Below are positions 1 through 9,683 of a DNA stretch of 64,000 nucleotides, piece after piece. The DNA is taken from contig DASYKT010000061.1 in the NCBI GenBank assembly GCA_035995185.1, positions 62,001-126,000 of the forward strand, given 5' to 3'. Every line of letters begins with the position of its first letter. The first letter of the stretch is position 1. The notes beneath the pieces are model-generated. The model was not told where the DNA came from. It worked only from the letters and a program-made list of their open reading frames with translations, and ran no database searches. A program made the position numbers and the translations under genes. Source of the DNA: DASYKT01 sp035995185 (GTDB lineage: Bacteria > Acidobacteriota > Blastocatellia > Pyrinomonadales > Pyrinomonadaceae).

Positions 1-533
1 GCTTTGAAGGCGATCGACATATCGATGGAATCGGCCGCCACGATGGGCGCGATCGCGTCGTAAAAGTAGAGTTGGTTATTGCCGGTCAGCTTCATAATGT
101 CGGCCGTTAAGGCTTCGGATGTAAGCGGCCCGGTACAGACGATTGAGATCTCATCCTTTGGAATTTCTTTTATTTCTTCGCGGACGATCTCGATGTTGGG
201 GTGCTGCTCGATGCGTTCGGTTATCAGCTCGGCGAATTTTATACGATCAACCGCCAGCGCCGCTCCGGCCGGCACACGGGTTTGCATCGCCGCGTCCATC
301 ACCAGCGAATTACCGCGCCGCAGCTCTTCTTTTAACAGGTAAGGCGCGGAGCCGTTTTCGTCGGATTTTAGCGAGTTGGAGCAGACTATTTCGGCCAGCT
401 TATCGGTCCGGTGCGCCGGCGTCGAAGTCACCGGGCGCATTTCGTAAAGCTTTACTTTTACGCCGTTTTCCGCCGCCTGCCAGGCCGCCTCGACGCCCGC
501 CAGCCCTCCGCCTATCACAGTTATCTCTTTCAC
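1..533 (-). CDS. trmFO: TrmFO, folate/FAD-dependent tRNA (uracil-54-C5)-methyltransferase (5' part, cut by window edge)
   Basis: TrmFO makes 5-methyluridine at position 54 of the tRNA T-loop, using methylenetetrahydrofolate as carbon donor and FAD as reductant, in the cytoplasm. The minus strand translates from a GTG at 531-533 to VKEITVIGGGLAGVEAAWQA, a Rossmann FAD-binding motif (GGGLAG), followed by EMRP, the family motif EIVCSNSLKS with the conserved cysteine at residue 51, and the sequence VPAGAALAVDR. About 177 codons are visible; the family is normally about 440-450 residues, so the rest lies beyond position 1. The GTG start is chosen because the next upstream in-frame codons run ATG ATT then a TAG stop only three codons before the GTG, and the Rossmann strand begins immediately after it. 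Family assignment is firm; the remaining domains cannot be seen. Confidence 0.93.
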   Translation of the reverse strand, partial: MKEITVIGGGLAGVEAAWQAAENGVKVKLYEMRPVTSTPAHRTDKLAEIVCSNSLKSDENGSAPYLLKEELRRGNSLVMDAAMQTRVPAGAALAVDRIKFAELITERIEQHPNIEIVREEIKEIPKDEISIVCTGPLTSEALTADIMKLTGNNQLYFYDAIAPIVAADSIDMSIAFK

Positions 534-661
534 GCTCTAAATCATAGCAAAAGTTAGTTCGATATAGCCTCCTCCAAAGCGATACCTCCGCCGATTTTCT
601 CTGCTTTGGTATCAAAAATGCTTTTACAGCAATTAGTATCTTCAAAGGGGGAATTTTATTT

Positions 662-1513
662 ATGTCGTTAATAAACTGTCCTGAATGCGGACACGAAGTT
701 TCAACATCGGCGCTCGAATGTCCCAACTGCGGTCGCCCGCTTCACCGTCCGCCAGTGGCTGACACCGTGGTCACGGCCGTTCCGGTCGAAAGGTCGGGGT
801 TTCCAAGCTGGGCTTTTATTCCGCTCGGTATTTTAGGTGCTCTCGTGCTGGTCGTGGTTTTTGTGATGATCGGCAGAAACGGCGATGAGGAAGCGAACGG
901 CGTAAATATCAATGTTTCCGCTAGACGAACGGCGCCCAATACGGGAGATACGCACGGCCGGACCGGCCAGACAGGGTCACAAACCGTAACCGTGCCTCCG
1001 GCGGCCGATACACAGGTAGTCACGGCCCCTCCGTCACAGACAAGTACGACGACGATCCCCGGCGCCGCAGGCGCGCCCGTTGACCGCGGCGCGGTTGTTA
1101 TCGACGCAAAGGTGACCAGCGGGAATGGTTTGCCGCAGGCAGTGAGAAATGAAAAGTTTTATTTACTGGATGACGACCTTGAATCGATCCTGCACGACGC
1201 GGGGCTGGAACCGCTCGAAGGGCAAAGCCTGACCAACAGTTTGGGGTTGGCAGTGTTGTATCCCGATCGTTACCGGGATTTTTATCGCGATGCGCTAAAA
1301 GAGATCAATGGTCATATTAAATATTCGGCTCAAACCGACGGCGCGGGCAAAGCCCGGATCGGCGATATCAAACCCGATACTTACTACCTTTTCGGCGTGA
1401 CCAAAACCGGTAAAGGTTTTGCCGTGTGGAGCTCGCCGGTGATGGTCAATGCGGGTCAAAATGCGCTCAACCTGAGCCCCCAGCCGCTGACGGAAATGGA
1501 CGGAAATGGCTGA
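662..1513 (+). CDS. Zinc-ribbon membrane protein of unknown function
   Basis: The 283-residue product starts with a zinc ribbon (CPEC at residues 6-9 and CPNC at 20-23), then has one transmembrane helix at about residues 50-70. A Thr/Pro/Ala-rich linker (about 80-140) leads to a C-terminal domain of about 130 residues presumably outside the cytoplasm. That domain (residues 145-280) carries phrases such as FYLLDDDLESIL and KPDTYYLFGVTKTGKGFAVW, which resemble a transthyretin/carboxypeptidase-regulatory-like beta sandwich; this is a fold guess only. A purine-rich AAAGGGGG lies about 11 bases before the ATG. A strong terminator follows at 1562-1593, so this looks like a single-gene unit. No specific function can be assigned. 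Confidence 0.8.
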   Translation: MSLINCPECGHEVSTSALECPNCGRPLHRPPVADTVVTAVPVERSGFPSWAFIPLGILGALVLVVVFVMIGRNGDEEANGVNINVSARRTAPNTGDTHGRTGQTGSQTVTVPPAADTQVVTAPPSQTSTTTIPGAAGAPVDRGAVVIDAKVTSGNGLPQAVRNEKFYLLDDDLESILHDAGLEPLEGQSLTNSLGLAVLYPDRYRDFYRDALKEINGHIKYSAQTDGAGKARIGDIKPDTYYLFGVTKTGKGFAVWSSPVMVNAGQNALNLSPQPLTEMDGNG

Positions 1514-1561
1514 TTAAATTGGACCGTCGGCTATCTCTGGTAAATTAAAGGGCAGGATCTT

Positions 1562-1593
1562 AAAAAAGAGAGTGCTTTGGCGCTCTCTTTTTC
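1562..1593 (+). terminator. Rho-independent terminator after the zinc-ribbon gene
   Basis: GAGAGTGC and GCGCTCTC pair around a TTTG loop (one G-T pair). The stem is extended by an A-run on the 5' side against a T-run on the 3' side, so it would also work in the opposite direction. It lies 48 bases after the stop codon at 1513. Confidence 0.85.
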
Positions 1594-1658
1594 ATAATTC
1601 TCAGTTGGCTTGGAATTCTGATAGAATTGTTCAACCCGGACTTGGAAGCCTCTTTTGC

Positions 1659-1687
1659 TTGACAGCGCGGTTGCTTCTTTTTATAGT
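1659..1687 (+). promoter_or_regulatory. Sigma-70 promoter of the tRNA-Thr gene
   Basis: A perfect TTGACA (1659-1664) is followed after 17 bases by TATAGT (1682-1687). Initiation would fall near 1694, about 12 bases before the mature tRNA 5' end. Confidence 0.8.
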
Positions 1688-1705
1688 CTTAAATTCGGCC
1701 TCTAA

Positions 1706-1781
1706 GCCACCCTAGCTCAGTTGGTAGAGCATTCGATTCGTAATCGAAAGGTCGTCGGTTCAAATCCGACGGGTGGCTCCA
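1706..1781 (+). tRNA. tRNA-Thr (anticodon CGT), CCA encoded
   Basis: The cloverleaf reads directly from the sequence: acceptor GCCACCC/GGGTGGC; D arm GCTC-AGTTGGTA-GAGC; anticodon stem TTCGA/TCGAA around loop TTCGTAA, giving CGT, which reads the threonine codon ACG; T arm GTCGG-TTCAAAT-CCGAC. The discriminator is T at 1778 and CCA is encoded at 1779-1781. A near-consensus promoter precedes it at 1659-1687. Confidence 0.96.
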
Positions 1782-2403
1782 TAAAATCAATAACTTAAAG
1801 ATATTTAGACGGAATTGATTTGCGCTACTCACACTTTTGCTCACACCCTGAACTCGATGGAATGACTCTTATACGGGTGAAGTTGTCCGGCTAACGGTTC
1901 AACAACCAATTTCACCGAATCCGTATCTATCTTTCAAAATGCGGTAAAGAGTGTTAGAGAGAATTAACACCTTCAGTGTAAATTCAATCTTGACAACCAG
2001 GGCGAACACATTTAAAGTCTCGTCAACTTAATGAAGAAAGTTGTAGTTGTAAGTGAGACAGCTTAAGAAGTACCCCAAACTATCCAGATGGCACCGTCCG
2101 GATGAGCGCAATTAATGCTCAGCCTGCCGGTGTTTTTATTTTTACCGGGAACTTTTGGAGTTTTCTCCTGTCTAATAATTTGAATGACGGTAATTTGAAA
2201 TTTCTGAGATCTGTTTTCAGAGATATGTAACATTTTGGCGCAAAAAGGCCATAGTTATTGAAACATAAAAACCAGTTTTACACTCCCTCCTAAAACTGCG
2301 GGCAGCTTTAATTTAATAAAGTTGTCTTTGCACGTATCAGGTCACTTCAAGCGGTATCAAGCCAGGGAAAATTTAATATTTAGAAGATCGGATAAGTCTA
2401 ACT
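1782..2403. other. Gene-poor region between tRNA-Thr and the propeller gene
   Basis: No convincing ORF in about 620 bases. An imperfect inverted repeat lies at 1876-1916 (GGTGAA-GTTGT against ACAAC-CAAT-TTCACC). A hairpin followed by a T-run lies at 2091-2142. I see no tRNA or recognisable riboswitch here. Confidence 0.6.
2091..2142 (+). terminator. Possible terminator or leader hairpin
   Basis: CACCG (2092-2096) can pair with CGGTG (2128-2132), with an inner GAGC/GCTC stem, directly followed by TTTTTATTTTT. No gene on the plus strand ends nearby except the tRNA, so this could be an attenuator-like leader of the gene at 2404 or the end of an unrecognised small RNA. Confidence 0.4.
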
Positions 2404-3606
2404 ATGTCTAAAAGAAGACGTGAGGCTATGGAAGGGCTAAGTGTGTTAGCCGAAGAACAAACAAACGACGGCACAGAGTCCTCATCAACCGGCAGAAGCA
2501 GGTGGTGGCGTAACTTGAATGTCACACAGCGATGGCTGGTAATTGGCCTGATCGCCTTTCTTTCGCTGGGAGTGATGGGCGCTGGATTGAAATACTTAGA
2601 AGAATCTGCGCGGCAGGAAAAGGCCAGACAGCAACAGAATCCTCTGGCAAAGAACGAGAGTTTCCTGGCCAGCGTCAATCCTTTTATGCCGGCCCCTACT
2701 CCGACACCCACGCCACAGCTATCAAAAGAATACATTTATGCCGGTTCACGGATGCTGGCAGTGGAAGACGCCGGGGCCAGCGCTATTCCTCCGGCTGACC
2801 TGGCTGTCTGGCGGCCTTCCAACGGTTACTGGTACTGCATGGGCGGCACCGGTTCACAGGCTTTTACCGTGGCCTGGGGAGCCAATGGCGACACGCCCGT
2901 GCAGGGAGACTATGACGGCGACGGCAAAACAGATCTGGCGATCCTGCGTCCCGGATCCACCAGCGTCTGGTGGATCTATCCCAGCGGCGGCGCCTCCTAT
3001 TACGTCGTCTACCAGGGAACCACTGGCGACATACCCGTTCCGGCCGACTACGACGGTGACGGCAAGACCGATACAGCTCTCTTCCGGCCTTCAAATCGAC
3101 ACTGGTACATCGTCTACAGCTCCAACAGTAACAGCGTCGATATCACCTATGGCAGCTCGGGCGATATTGCTGCGCCGGCTGACTATGACGGAGACGGCAA
3201 AGCCGATGTGGCAGTCTGGCGCAATTCCTCGACCACCTTCTATGCCCTGAAAAGCTCGGAAAGCGGAAACTCGATGACGCAGACGATGGGCTCGAGCGGT
3301 GATGCACCGGTACCGGGAGACTATGACGGTGACGGCAAGGCGGACTTCGCGCTGCGTCATGGTGCGGACTGGGTAATTAAGAACAGCTCCACCGGCTCGA
3401 CCGACACTATCACCTGGTATGACGGTTCCTGGACGGCGGTGCAGAACGACTATGACGCGGACGGCAAGTGCGACATCGCTCTCTGGAAACCTTCGGGTAA
3501 AGGAGTAGGCGGCTGGTTCATTCGCAACAGCCACGACAGCTCTCTTCGCGCAGACAACTGGGGCACGGCCGGTGACGTTCCTGTTCCCGCGCTGTATAGA
3601 CGATAG
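2404..3606 (+). CDS. Membrane-anchored FG-GAP/VCBS-type beta-propeller protein
   Basis: The 400-residue product has a polar N-terminus, one transmembrane helix at about residues 44-65, a Pro/Thr linker (APTPTPTP) near 95-107, and a C-terminal propeller from about 128 to the end. Successive blades of about 45 residues contain DLAVWRPSNGYWY-type strands, and five carry a calcium-binding-like YDGDGKxD motif (one is YDADGKCD). The protein ends GDVPVPALYRR, almost at the close of the last blade. The same module ends the proteins at 17963-21085 and 35394-40709. The role is probably an extracytoplasmic, envelope-attached adhesion or scaffold module, but that is inference from the repeat family. There is no clear ribosome binding site, and the RHS gene follows after about 55 bases. 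Confidence 0.82.
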   Translation: MSKRRREAMEGLSVLAEEQTNDGTESSSTGRSRWWRNLNVTQRWLVIGLIAFLSLGVMGAGLKYLEESARQEKARQQQNPLAKNESFLASVNPFMPAPTPTPTPQLSKEYIYAGSRMLAVEDAGASAIPPADLAVWRPSNGYWYCMGGTGSQAFTVAWGANGDTPVQGDYDGDGKTDLAILRPGSTSVWWIYPSGGASYYVVYQGTTGDIPVPADYDGDGKTDTALFRPSNRHWYIVYSSNSNSVDITYGSSGDIAAPADYDGDGKADVAVWRNSSTTFYALKSSESGNSMTQTMGSSGDAPVPGDYDGDGKADFALRHGADWVIKNSSTGSTDTITWYDGSWTAVQNDYDADGKCDIALWKPSGKGVGGWFIRNSHDSSLRADNWGTAGDVPVPALYRR

Positions 3607-3660
3607 GTTTACCTTTAAAGAATTATGTTGCTCATAAACCTCCATATGGAAAGTACAATT

Positions 3661-6600
3661 ATGAAAAAAGAGATTATCGATTCGCGGAATTCAGGTTTGA
3701 ATAAAATAGCAAAGGCAGTAATTTTCCTGGGCTTGATCCTGAACTTTTTGTTCATTGTGAACTCAATACAAGCGCAGCAGTTGACGGCGCGGCCGGAACA
3801 GGGCCTCGGGGCCGGCGGCGGCTATCAAACAACTAATATCGATTCGATAAGTCTTCAAAACGGTGCAGTGAACCTGTCTATACCTTTAGCTTCATTGCCG
3901 CCGATCGCCGGGGGCGAACTTTCTTACACCCTGACCGCTTCATATAACGGTAAGCTATGGCAGAACAACCAGGAAGAAAAGTGGTCGTATCCCGAGATAA
4001 TAGACCCTAATGTCCCTCATTGTCCCAGAAGCTATTCCACCCAAACTCTAACCCAAGCCGAAGGATCAGGCTGGCAGATCGGCGGATCTTATCAGGTCTT
4101 CTATCGCGATGCCCACCAAGACTACGACTACATTGCACCTAATAACGATACTTGCTGGACGACAGGCGAGTTTAACGCGATGCAGGGCAGATACTTTAAA
4201 CCCGTTCTTCGAATGCCGGACGGCTCGGAACACGACCTTCGTTTTCAAAGCTACATCGAACAGTATCCCGCCTGGGGCGTTATGGACCACATGAAGGGTT
4301 TTTATAAACAACCCGGCAATGGCGGACCGGGGCAGCCCATCTTTACCGAAACCGCAGTACGGATGTATACCATCGACGGAACGTTTATCGCCGTCGAAGT
4401 CAACCAGGCTTCTTCTCTCTACGCGAAAATAATATTGAAAGACGGCACCCGGATAGAGCTGTCGGCTGAGGGTCAGCGGACGATCGACACCAACGGGAAC
4501 AGCATCTTGCAAGGTGGAAGAATTGTCGGCGGGATATTAGAGCAGTTCGTCAAGGATGAGCAAACGGGACGCGAGATCAAATGGATGGATGCGACGTACA
4601 ACAGCCAACCGGCGACAAAGGTCCAGTATCAATCGGTCGGCGGGGCATGGCAAGACGTATACGTTGTTTACGGAACTACCATCGTTAAGGGCAAGGTGTA
4701 TGGAAAAATCGATTGGAACGCCACCGGAGGCGAAATGGGCACCGGCGATGTCTGTTATCTCCACGAACAGTTTCCCGACACTGGAATGGACGTGGTTCGT
4801 GAAATAGTATTTCCCTCTACCGAAAGCAATATAGTTCCTAAATACGTCTTTGGTTACAATTCAGATGAAACCGAGACTACGACCGATACGTTCTCCGAAT
4901 ATTGCGGGATGCAACAACCTCACACCTATTCCAGAACTGCTTCTAAAGGCTGGGGTGAGATAAGTGATATCACTACCCCTACCAGCGCCCATATAAAATA
5001 CGAATATCGTCACGACGGCATTCATACATTTACCCAAACCAGCTCTTATGATGGGAACGAAGTAGTAAAAAATGTCGTTTCCAAGAAAAAGCTGACTCAC
5101 GATGGAGTAACGGACGAGTGGCTTTACTGGGTACCAGTCGGCATTCCCGGATCGGGATATGCCGGTGGAGTAATTAACCCGGATGGTTCTGTTTATACCG
5201 AAACCTATGTTCCCACTGACATTGCCTTTAGCGGTACCGGCGGGCAGGACGGTATGGGCGGGTTAACCATAAAAGCCTATCAGAACAATGGAAAAACGCT
5301 TATTGAGAAGAAGTGGGCGGCTCTGGGCGGATTTACGCCGGTCATCGGCGCGCCTGGCCAATGGATAGGGATAAATCGAGTGGTCGATACCGAATTTACG
5401 ACCCTGCGTGATGATCAAGGCAATCGTCTGAAGATGACAGCCAAGAAATTCAACTATGACTATAACGGTAATATGACCCAGGTGATCCAGTATGGCTGGA
5501 TCAATATTTCAAATGTAACTTATACCAACGGCAACAATTCCGAGACCGGAGTGCCGACCGGGGTTCCCAGCGGTACGCCGGTAATGCGAGTTACCAATAC
5601 AAGCTATTACAACGCCGCGGCGGACGCCTCATCAGCTAACGCGTACAAGTCGCGGAACATCGATTCGGCTCTTGTTATCCTGGGAATGCCCAAGGAAGCC
5701 ACGGTCGGCGACGGCACGATCGTCAAAAGCACCAGCGAACTTTATTACGATGGGCATACAGATCTAAACACCGCTCCTACTAAAGGAAACCTGACAAAGT
5801 CACGTGCCTGGGATGATGCCAACAATCAATGGGTAAGCACTCAATCGACCTATAGCACTCGCGGCAATGTTTTGACCCAAACCAATGCGAACGGTGTGGT
5901 AACCCAATACACTTATGGATCTATAAACGGTTACAGCGATCTTTACCCGACGCAGACGGTCGCGGCCTATGGCACCACGGTCGCGCGCACTTCGTCTGCT
6001 GTTTACGATTTTTACACGGGCAAACTGGTCACCGCTACGGACGTTGATAATTCGCTTTCCGTCACGACCGAGTATGACATCCTGGGCAGGCCGACTAAGA
6101 TCCGCAATGCCGCCGGCACAGCGCTCGAAAGCTGGAGAAGGACGGAGTACAGCGATTTCAACCGGCGCATCATCGTCCGTGCCGATCTGGACACGATGGG
6201 CGACGGCCGCAAGATCGCCATCGAGCACTATGATCAGGCGGGGAGATTGCGGTTGTCGCGGATGCTTGAAAATGCAGCCACCGAAGATCCTTATGACGAA
6301 ACTTCCGGCATCAAGATCGAAACGCGATATCTGACGGCTGCTCCTTACTCCTACCAGCTTATTTCAAATCCTTACCGCGCCGATTCAGCTGCGCAGGCGT
6401 CGGGAGAACAGTCAATGGGCTGGAAGCTTTCGAAGACCTGGGCAGACGGTTCAAAACAAGAAACCGAAACTTTTTCGGGCGCGGCTTTGCCCGCTCCGTT
6501 TGTCTCGTCGGGCGCGAATGCCGCCAGTACCGGCAAGGCCTCTACCGAATCCTATGGGGAACGCACATTGGTCACCGATCAGGCCGGAAAACAGCGAATT

Positions 6601-9102
6601 GGTAAAGTAAACGCACTAGGACAATTGACCGATGTCTGGGAAATAACGTCCTCAGACGGTTCAACGGTTTCCGTCACATTCCCCGGCGCTGCCGGGTCGG
6701 GGATCTCCGCGGGCTACTTGACGAGTTATGCTTATGACATTTTAGGTGATTTAGCCGAAGTGCATCAGGGAAGTCAGACTCCGCGATCCTTTACCTATAA
6801 TAGCTTGTCGAGGTTAACTGCGGCCTTCAACCCTGAATCCGGTACTATTAATTATGCATATGATGCAAACGGCAATTTGGCCAATACCAGCCAGCTTCGC
6901 AGCGGCACGGCAAATGTCCTGACCTCCAATACGTACGATGCGTTGAACCGGGTCACCCAGCGCAGCTATACTACGCCGAACGGAACCCCAGGCCATTACC
7001 AGGCTACGCCGACGGTAAGTTATACCTACGACGACAAAACACACGCCAAAGGCAAGCTGACCAAGGTCAGCTCTTCGGTTTCGACCACTGAATACACTTC
7101 GTTCGATCTGCTAGGCCGCGTTACCGCGCATAAACAGACCACGGACGGATCTGATTACACCACGGCCTACGCTTACAACTTGAGCGGTGCTTTGGTCGAA
7201 GAGACCTATCCGAGCACCCGCAAAGTGCGCAGCACGCTCGATGCGAGCGGCGATCTGGTCGAGGTGGAAAGCCGGAAAAACTCGTCGTCCGCTTACTGGT
7301 CTTATGCCAATAGCCTTACCTACAACGCCGCCGGAGAGGTGACCGCGATGCGGCTGGGTAACGGCCTCTGGGAAAGCACGGCTTTTAATGCCCGCCTGCA
7401 GCCCACACAGATCGCGGTGGGAAGTATGCCGGGTACGACCAACCTGTTAAAGTTGGATTATGGCTATGGCACAACGCAGAACGACGGCAATGTCCGGTCG
7501 CAAACGATCACTGTCCCGGGCTTGAACCAACCGTTCATCCAGAATTACACCTATGATTCGCTAAACCGGCTTTTGTCGGCGACGGAGACGAATAACTCTA
7601 CACCGACGTGGAAACAGAGCTTTACTTATGATCGCTATGGTAATCGTAATTTTGACGAAGCCAATACCACCACGCTGACCAAATCGTGCGGCACCTCACC
7701 GAACTTCACAGTTTGCACCGCCGACCGCAAGAAAGAAAATCCGTCGATCGATGTGAGTAATAACCGCTTAAGTTCGAGTGACAATTATTCCTACGACCTG
7801 GCGGGGAACACCACCGACGACGCCGGCTCGCAAAGCTATATTTACGACGGCGAAAATAAGATGGTGCAGGCCTCGGACGGAGGCGGCATTCTGGGCACAT
7901 ATTATTACGATGGTGATGGGAAGCGAGTCAAGAAAGTCGTTCCCAATGGGGAAACAACTACCTTTGTCTACGATGCATCAGGTAAAATGGTGGCGGAGTA
8001 CTCAACGCAATTAAACCCGACGCCGCAGGCGAGCTATTTGATAAGCGATAATCTGGGAAGTCCCAGGATAAACACCAATGCAAACGGCGCAGTTATCTCC
8101 CGTCACGACTATCATCCCTTCGGAGAAGAGATAGTTTCGTCGCAGAGATCGCCCGGGCTAGGTTATCAATCTGACGAAATTCGCAAAAAATTCACCGGGT
8201 ATGAGAGAGACAGTGAGACCGGATTGGATTTTGCACAAGCTCGCATGTACTCGTCTCAACAGGGACGTTTTAACACTGCCGACACGCTGCTTGGAAGCGG
8301 CAAGATAGAATCCGCCCAAACCTGGAATCGTTATTCTTATGTATTAAACAATCCGGTTAATGCAATTGATCCAACTGGTCTCTACGAATGCAAGGCTTCC
8401 CCGGATCAATGTGCACAGTTTAAAGCCGCTCTCTTCGATGCAAATATGACATTATCAAAATTAGATCAGAAATCTAAACAGGCCAAGGCCATTAAGCGAG
8501 CCATAGATTCCTACGGCTGTGATGCGAGCGATGATACTTGCGGTGAGAAAGGTAAAAATGGAGTTAGGATCGTTGATCAATCCGCGACCACTGGTCCATC
8601 GGATAATATTACCGGAGATACCTCGGGCGGGGTGCAGACTGAAGGGGTAGCACACGATAAAACAATAGCGAATCCCCACGGCATGTACGCGGTAGTATCG
8701 TTCGATTTTGCCTCTGCGGCAAATCCTGCATCGGGGGTGGACTTAGCTCAGATTCTCGTGCACGAAGGCAGTCATGTGGCTGATGGAGCCGAATGGGTGG
8801 CGAGCGGCTTTCTGGATTCTAAAAACCCATCGATATACAAAACTGAAAAAGATGCTTACACTACTCAAAGCTACTTTGTAAGTCACAGAGCAAGTGCATC
8901 AGGTAGTTATCAGGGCGGCATAGACTCTAAGGGGCAGCCGGTAAACTATCAAATTTGGAATAAGAGTTGGAAAAATGTCGACTCAAAGAGAGAGACTAAC
9001 ATCAACAAAATTATTGAATTTACATATGGTGTCACAGCAAAGGTGAGTGGCGATCCTACGTTTGTAAAAGACGGCGTACTTCCCGATCACCCAAAACATT
9101 AG
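3661..9102 (+). CDS. RHS/YD-repeat polymorphic-toxin-like protein with C-terminal zincin-like domain
   Basis: The product (1813 residues) begins with a hydrophobic export segment ending in IQAQQ. A long region of YD/RHS repeats follows (for example YTYDSLNRL, FTYDRYGNR, YYYDGDGKRVKK), then the RHS-associated core (RMYSSQQGRFNTAD and NRYSYVLNNPVNAIDPTGL, about residues 1530-1580). After the DPTGL boundary comes a unique domain of about 230 residues with LVHEGSHVADG: an HExxH motif with the first His at residue 1701, and a TEKDAYTTQ stretch about 28 residues later whose Glu suits a third zinc ligand. In this family the RHS shell encloses a variable C-terminal effector; a metallopeptidase effector is inferred. 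The start at 3661 is preferred over 3625 because GGAAAG lies about 8 bases upstream and the signal-like segment follows. Confidence 0.88.
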   Translation: MKKEIIDSRNSGLNKIAKAVIFLGLILNFLFIVNSIQAQQLTARPEQGLGAGGGYQTTNIDSISLQNGAVNLSIPLASLPPIAGGELSYTLTASYNGKLWQNNQEEKWSYPEIIDPNVPHCPRSYSTQTLTQAEGSGWQIGGSYQVFYRDAHQDYDYIAPNNDTCWTTGEFNAMQGRYFKPVLRMPDGSEHDLRFQSYIEQYPAWGVMDHMKGFYKQPGNGGPGQPIFTETAVRMYTIDGTFIAVEVNQASSLYAKIILKDGTRIELSAEGQRTIDTNGNSILQGGRIVGGILEQFVKDEQTGREIKWMDATYNSQPATKVQYQSVGGAWQDVYVVYGTTIVKGKVYGKIDWNATGGEMGTGDVCYLHEQFPDTGMDVVREIVFPSTESNIVPKYVFGYNSDETETTTDTFSEYCGMQQPHTYSRTASKGWGEISDITTPTSAHIKYEYRHDGIHTFTQTSSYDGNEVVKNVVSKKKLTHDGVTDEWLYWVPVGIPGSGYAGGVINPDGSVYTETYVPTDIAFSGTGGQDGMGGLTIKAYQNNGKTLIEKKWAALGGFTPVIGAPGQWIGINRVVDTEFTTLRDDQGNRLKMTAKKFNYDYNGNMTQVIQYGWINISNVTYTNGNNSETGVPTGVPSGTPVMRVTNTSYYNAAADASSANAYKSRNIDSALVILGMPKEATVGDGTIVKSTSELYYDGHTDLNTAPTKGNLTKSRAWDDANNQWVSTQSTYSTRGNVLTQTNANGVVTQYTYGSINGYSDLYPTQTVAAYGTTVARTSSAVYDFYTGKLVTATDVDNSLSVTTEYDILGRPTKIRNAAGTALESWRRTEYSDFNRRIIVRADLDTMGDGRKIAIEHYDQAGRLRLSRMLENAATEDPYDETSGIKIETRYLTAAPYSYQLISNPYRADSAAQASGEQSMGWKLSKTWADGSKQETETFSGAALPAPFVSSGANAASTGKASTESYGERTLVTDQAGKQRIGKVNALGQLTDVWEITSSDGSTVSVTFPGAAGSGISAGYLTSYAYDILGDLAEVHQGSQTPRSFTYNSLSRLTAAFNPESGTINYAYDANGNLANTSQLRSGTANVLTSNTYDALNRVTQRSYTTPNGTPGHYQATPTVSYTYDDKTHAKGKLTKVSSSVSTTEYTSFDLLGRVTAHKQTTDGSDYTTAYAYNLSGALVEETYPSTRKVRSTLDASGDLVEVESRKNSSSAYWSYANSLTYNAAGEVTAMRLGNGLWESTAFNARLQPTQIAVGSMPGTTNLLKLDYGYGTTQNDGNVRSQTITVPGLNQPFIQNYTYDSLNRLLSATETNNSTPTWKQSFTYDRYGNRNFDEANTTTLTKSCGTSPNFTVCTADRKKENPSIDVSNNRLSSSDNYSYDLAGNTTDDAGSQSYIYDGENKMVQASDGGGILGTYYYDGDGKRVKKVVPNGETTTFVYDASGKMVAEYSTQLNPTPQASYLISDNLGSPRINTNANGAVISRHDYHPFGEEIVSSQRSPGLGYQSDEIRKKFTGYERDSETGLDFAQARMYSSQQGRFNTADTLLGSGKIESAQTWNRYSYVLNNPVNAIDPTGLYECKASPDQCAQFKAALFDANMTLSKLDQKSKQAKAIKRAIDSYGCDASDDTCGEKGKNGVRIVDQSATTGPSDNITGDTSGGVQTEGVAHDKTIANPHGMYAVVSFDFASAANPASGVDLAQILVHEGSHVADGAEWVASGFLDSKNPSIYKTEKDAYTTQSYFVSHRASASGSYQGGIDSKGQPVNYQIWNKSWKNVDSKRETNINKIIEFTYGVTAKVSGDPTFVKDGVLPDHPKH

Positions 9103-9113
9103 GAGGTTAAGGA

Positions 9114-9683
9114 ATGAAAATTGTTGCAATTTTTGTGGTGATTTCACTTCAGGTCATAAGTTTGTACGGACAAAAATCCGATCTTGAAAAAAAACCAGAT
9201 AATCTTGATTCTGACGATGCAAAGGTAAAATTTGAAGAAACAAAACCAACGGTATATCTGGAGTTTGAGCGAACAGGTACCGGTGAGCCAATAAGATCCA
9301 GTGATGTAAAAGATCGAATTTGGTTGAAAATGGTTAATAACACAAGATGGTCGATTTATGTATATAAATTTGTCACGAGAGATAAAGAATTAGGGATTTT
9401 CCATTCTGTTGAGAAGATTCGAGCCAATATAGCCACGAAAATAATCCCTTTAGGATATATACGGATGGATGTCGGCTGGCAAATACTGGAAATAAAACCA
9501 AACCAATCAGTTAGTTTTAGTGTGCCCCGAAACCACTTAGCCGCGAATTTAAAGATCGGAATTAATTTTAAGTATAAATGGGAGTACGGATCAAATTCGG
9601 ATAAGGTCTCCTATACCGAGCCGCGTCACACCGTATTTTTTTCATTTTCTGATTTGACGCGCGCTTTAGAGAAGAAAACGTAA
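9114..9683 (+). CDS. Exported protein of unknown function, possible RHS partner
   Basis: A 189-residue protein starting 11 bases after the RHS stop, behind AGGAGG (9102-9107), so translation is probably coupled. Residues 1-20 form a signal peptide (MKIVAIFVVISLQVISLYGQ). The rest is predicted mainly beta (VYLEFERTGTGEP, IWLKMVNNTRWSIYVYKF, ILEIKPNQSVSFSVP), suggesting an Ig-like sandwich. The gene is visibly more AT-rich than the RHS body. Its position directly behind an RHS C-terminal domain is where an immunity protein or specific chaperone would be expected, but no immunity family is recognised, so that role is only a hypothesis. Confidence 0.75.
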   Translation: MKIVAIFVVISLQVISLYGQKSDLEKKPDNLDSDDAKVKFEETKPTVYLEFERTGTGEPIRSSDVKDRIWLKMVNNTRWSIYVYKFVTRDKELGIFHSVEKIRANIATKIIPLGYIRMDVGWQILEIKPNQSVSFSVPRNHLAANLKIGINFKYKWEYGSNSDKVSYTEPRHTVFFSFSDLTRALEKKT

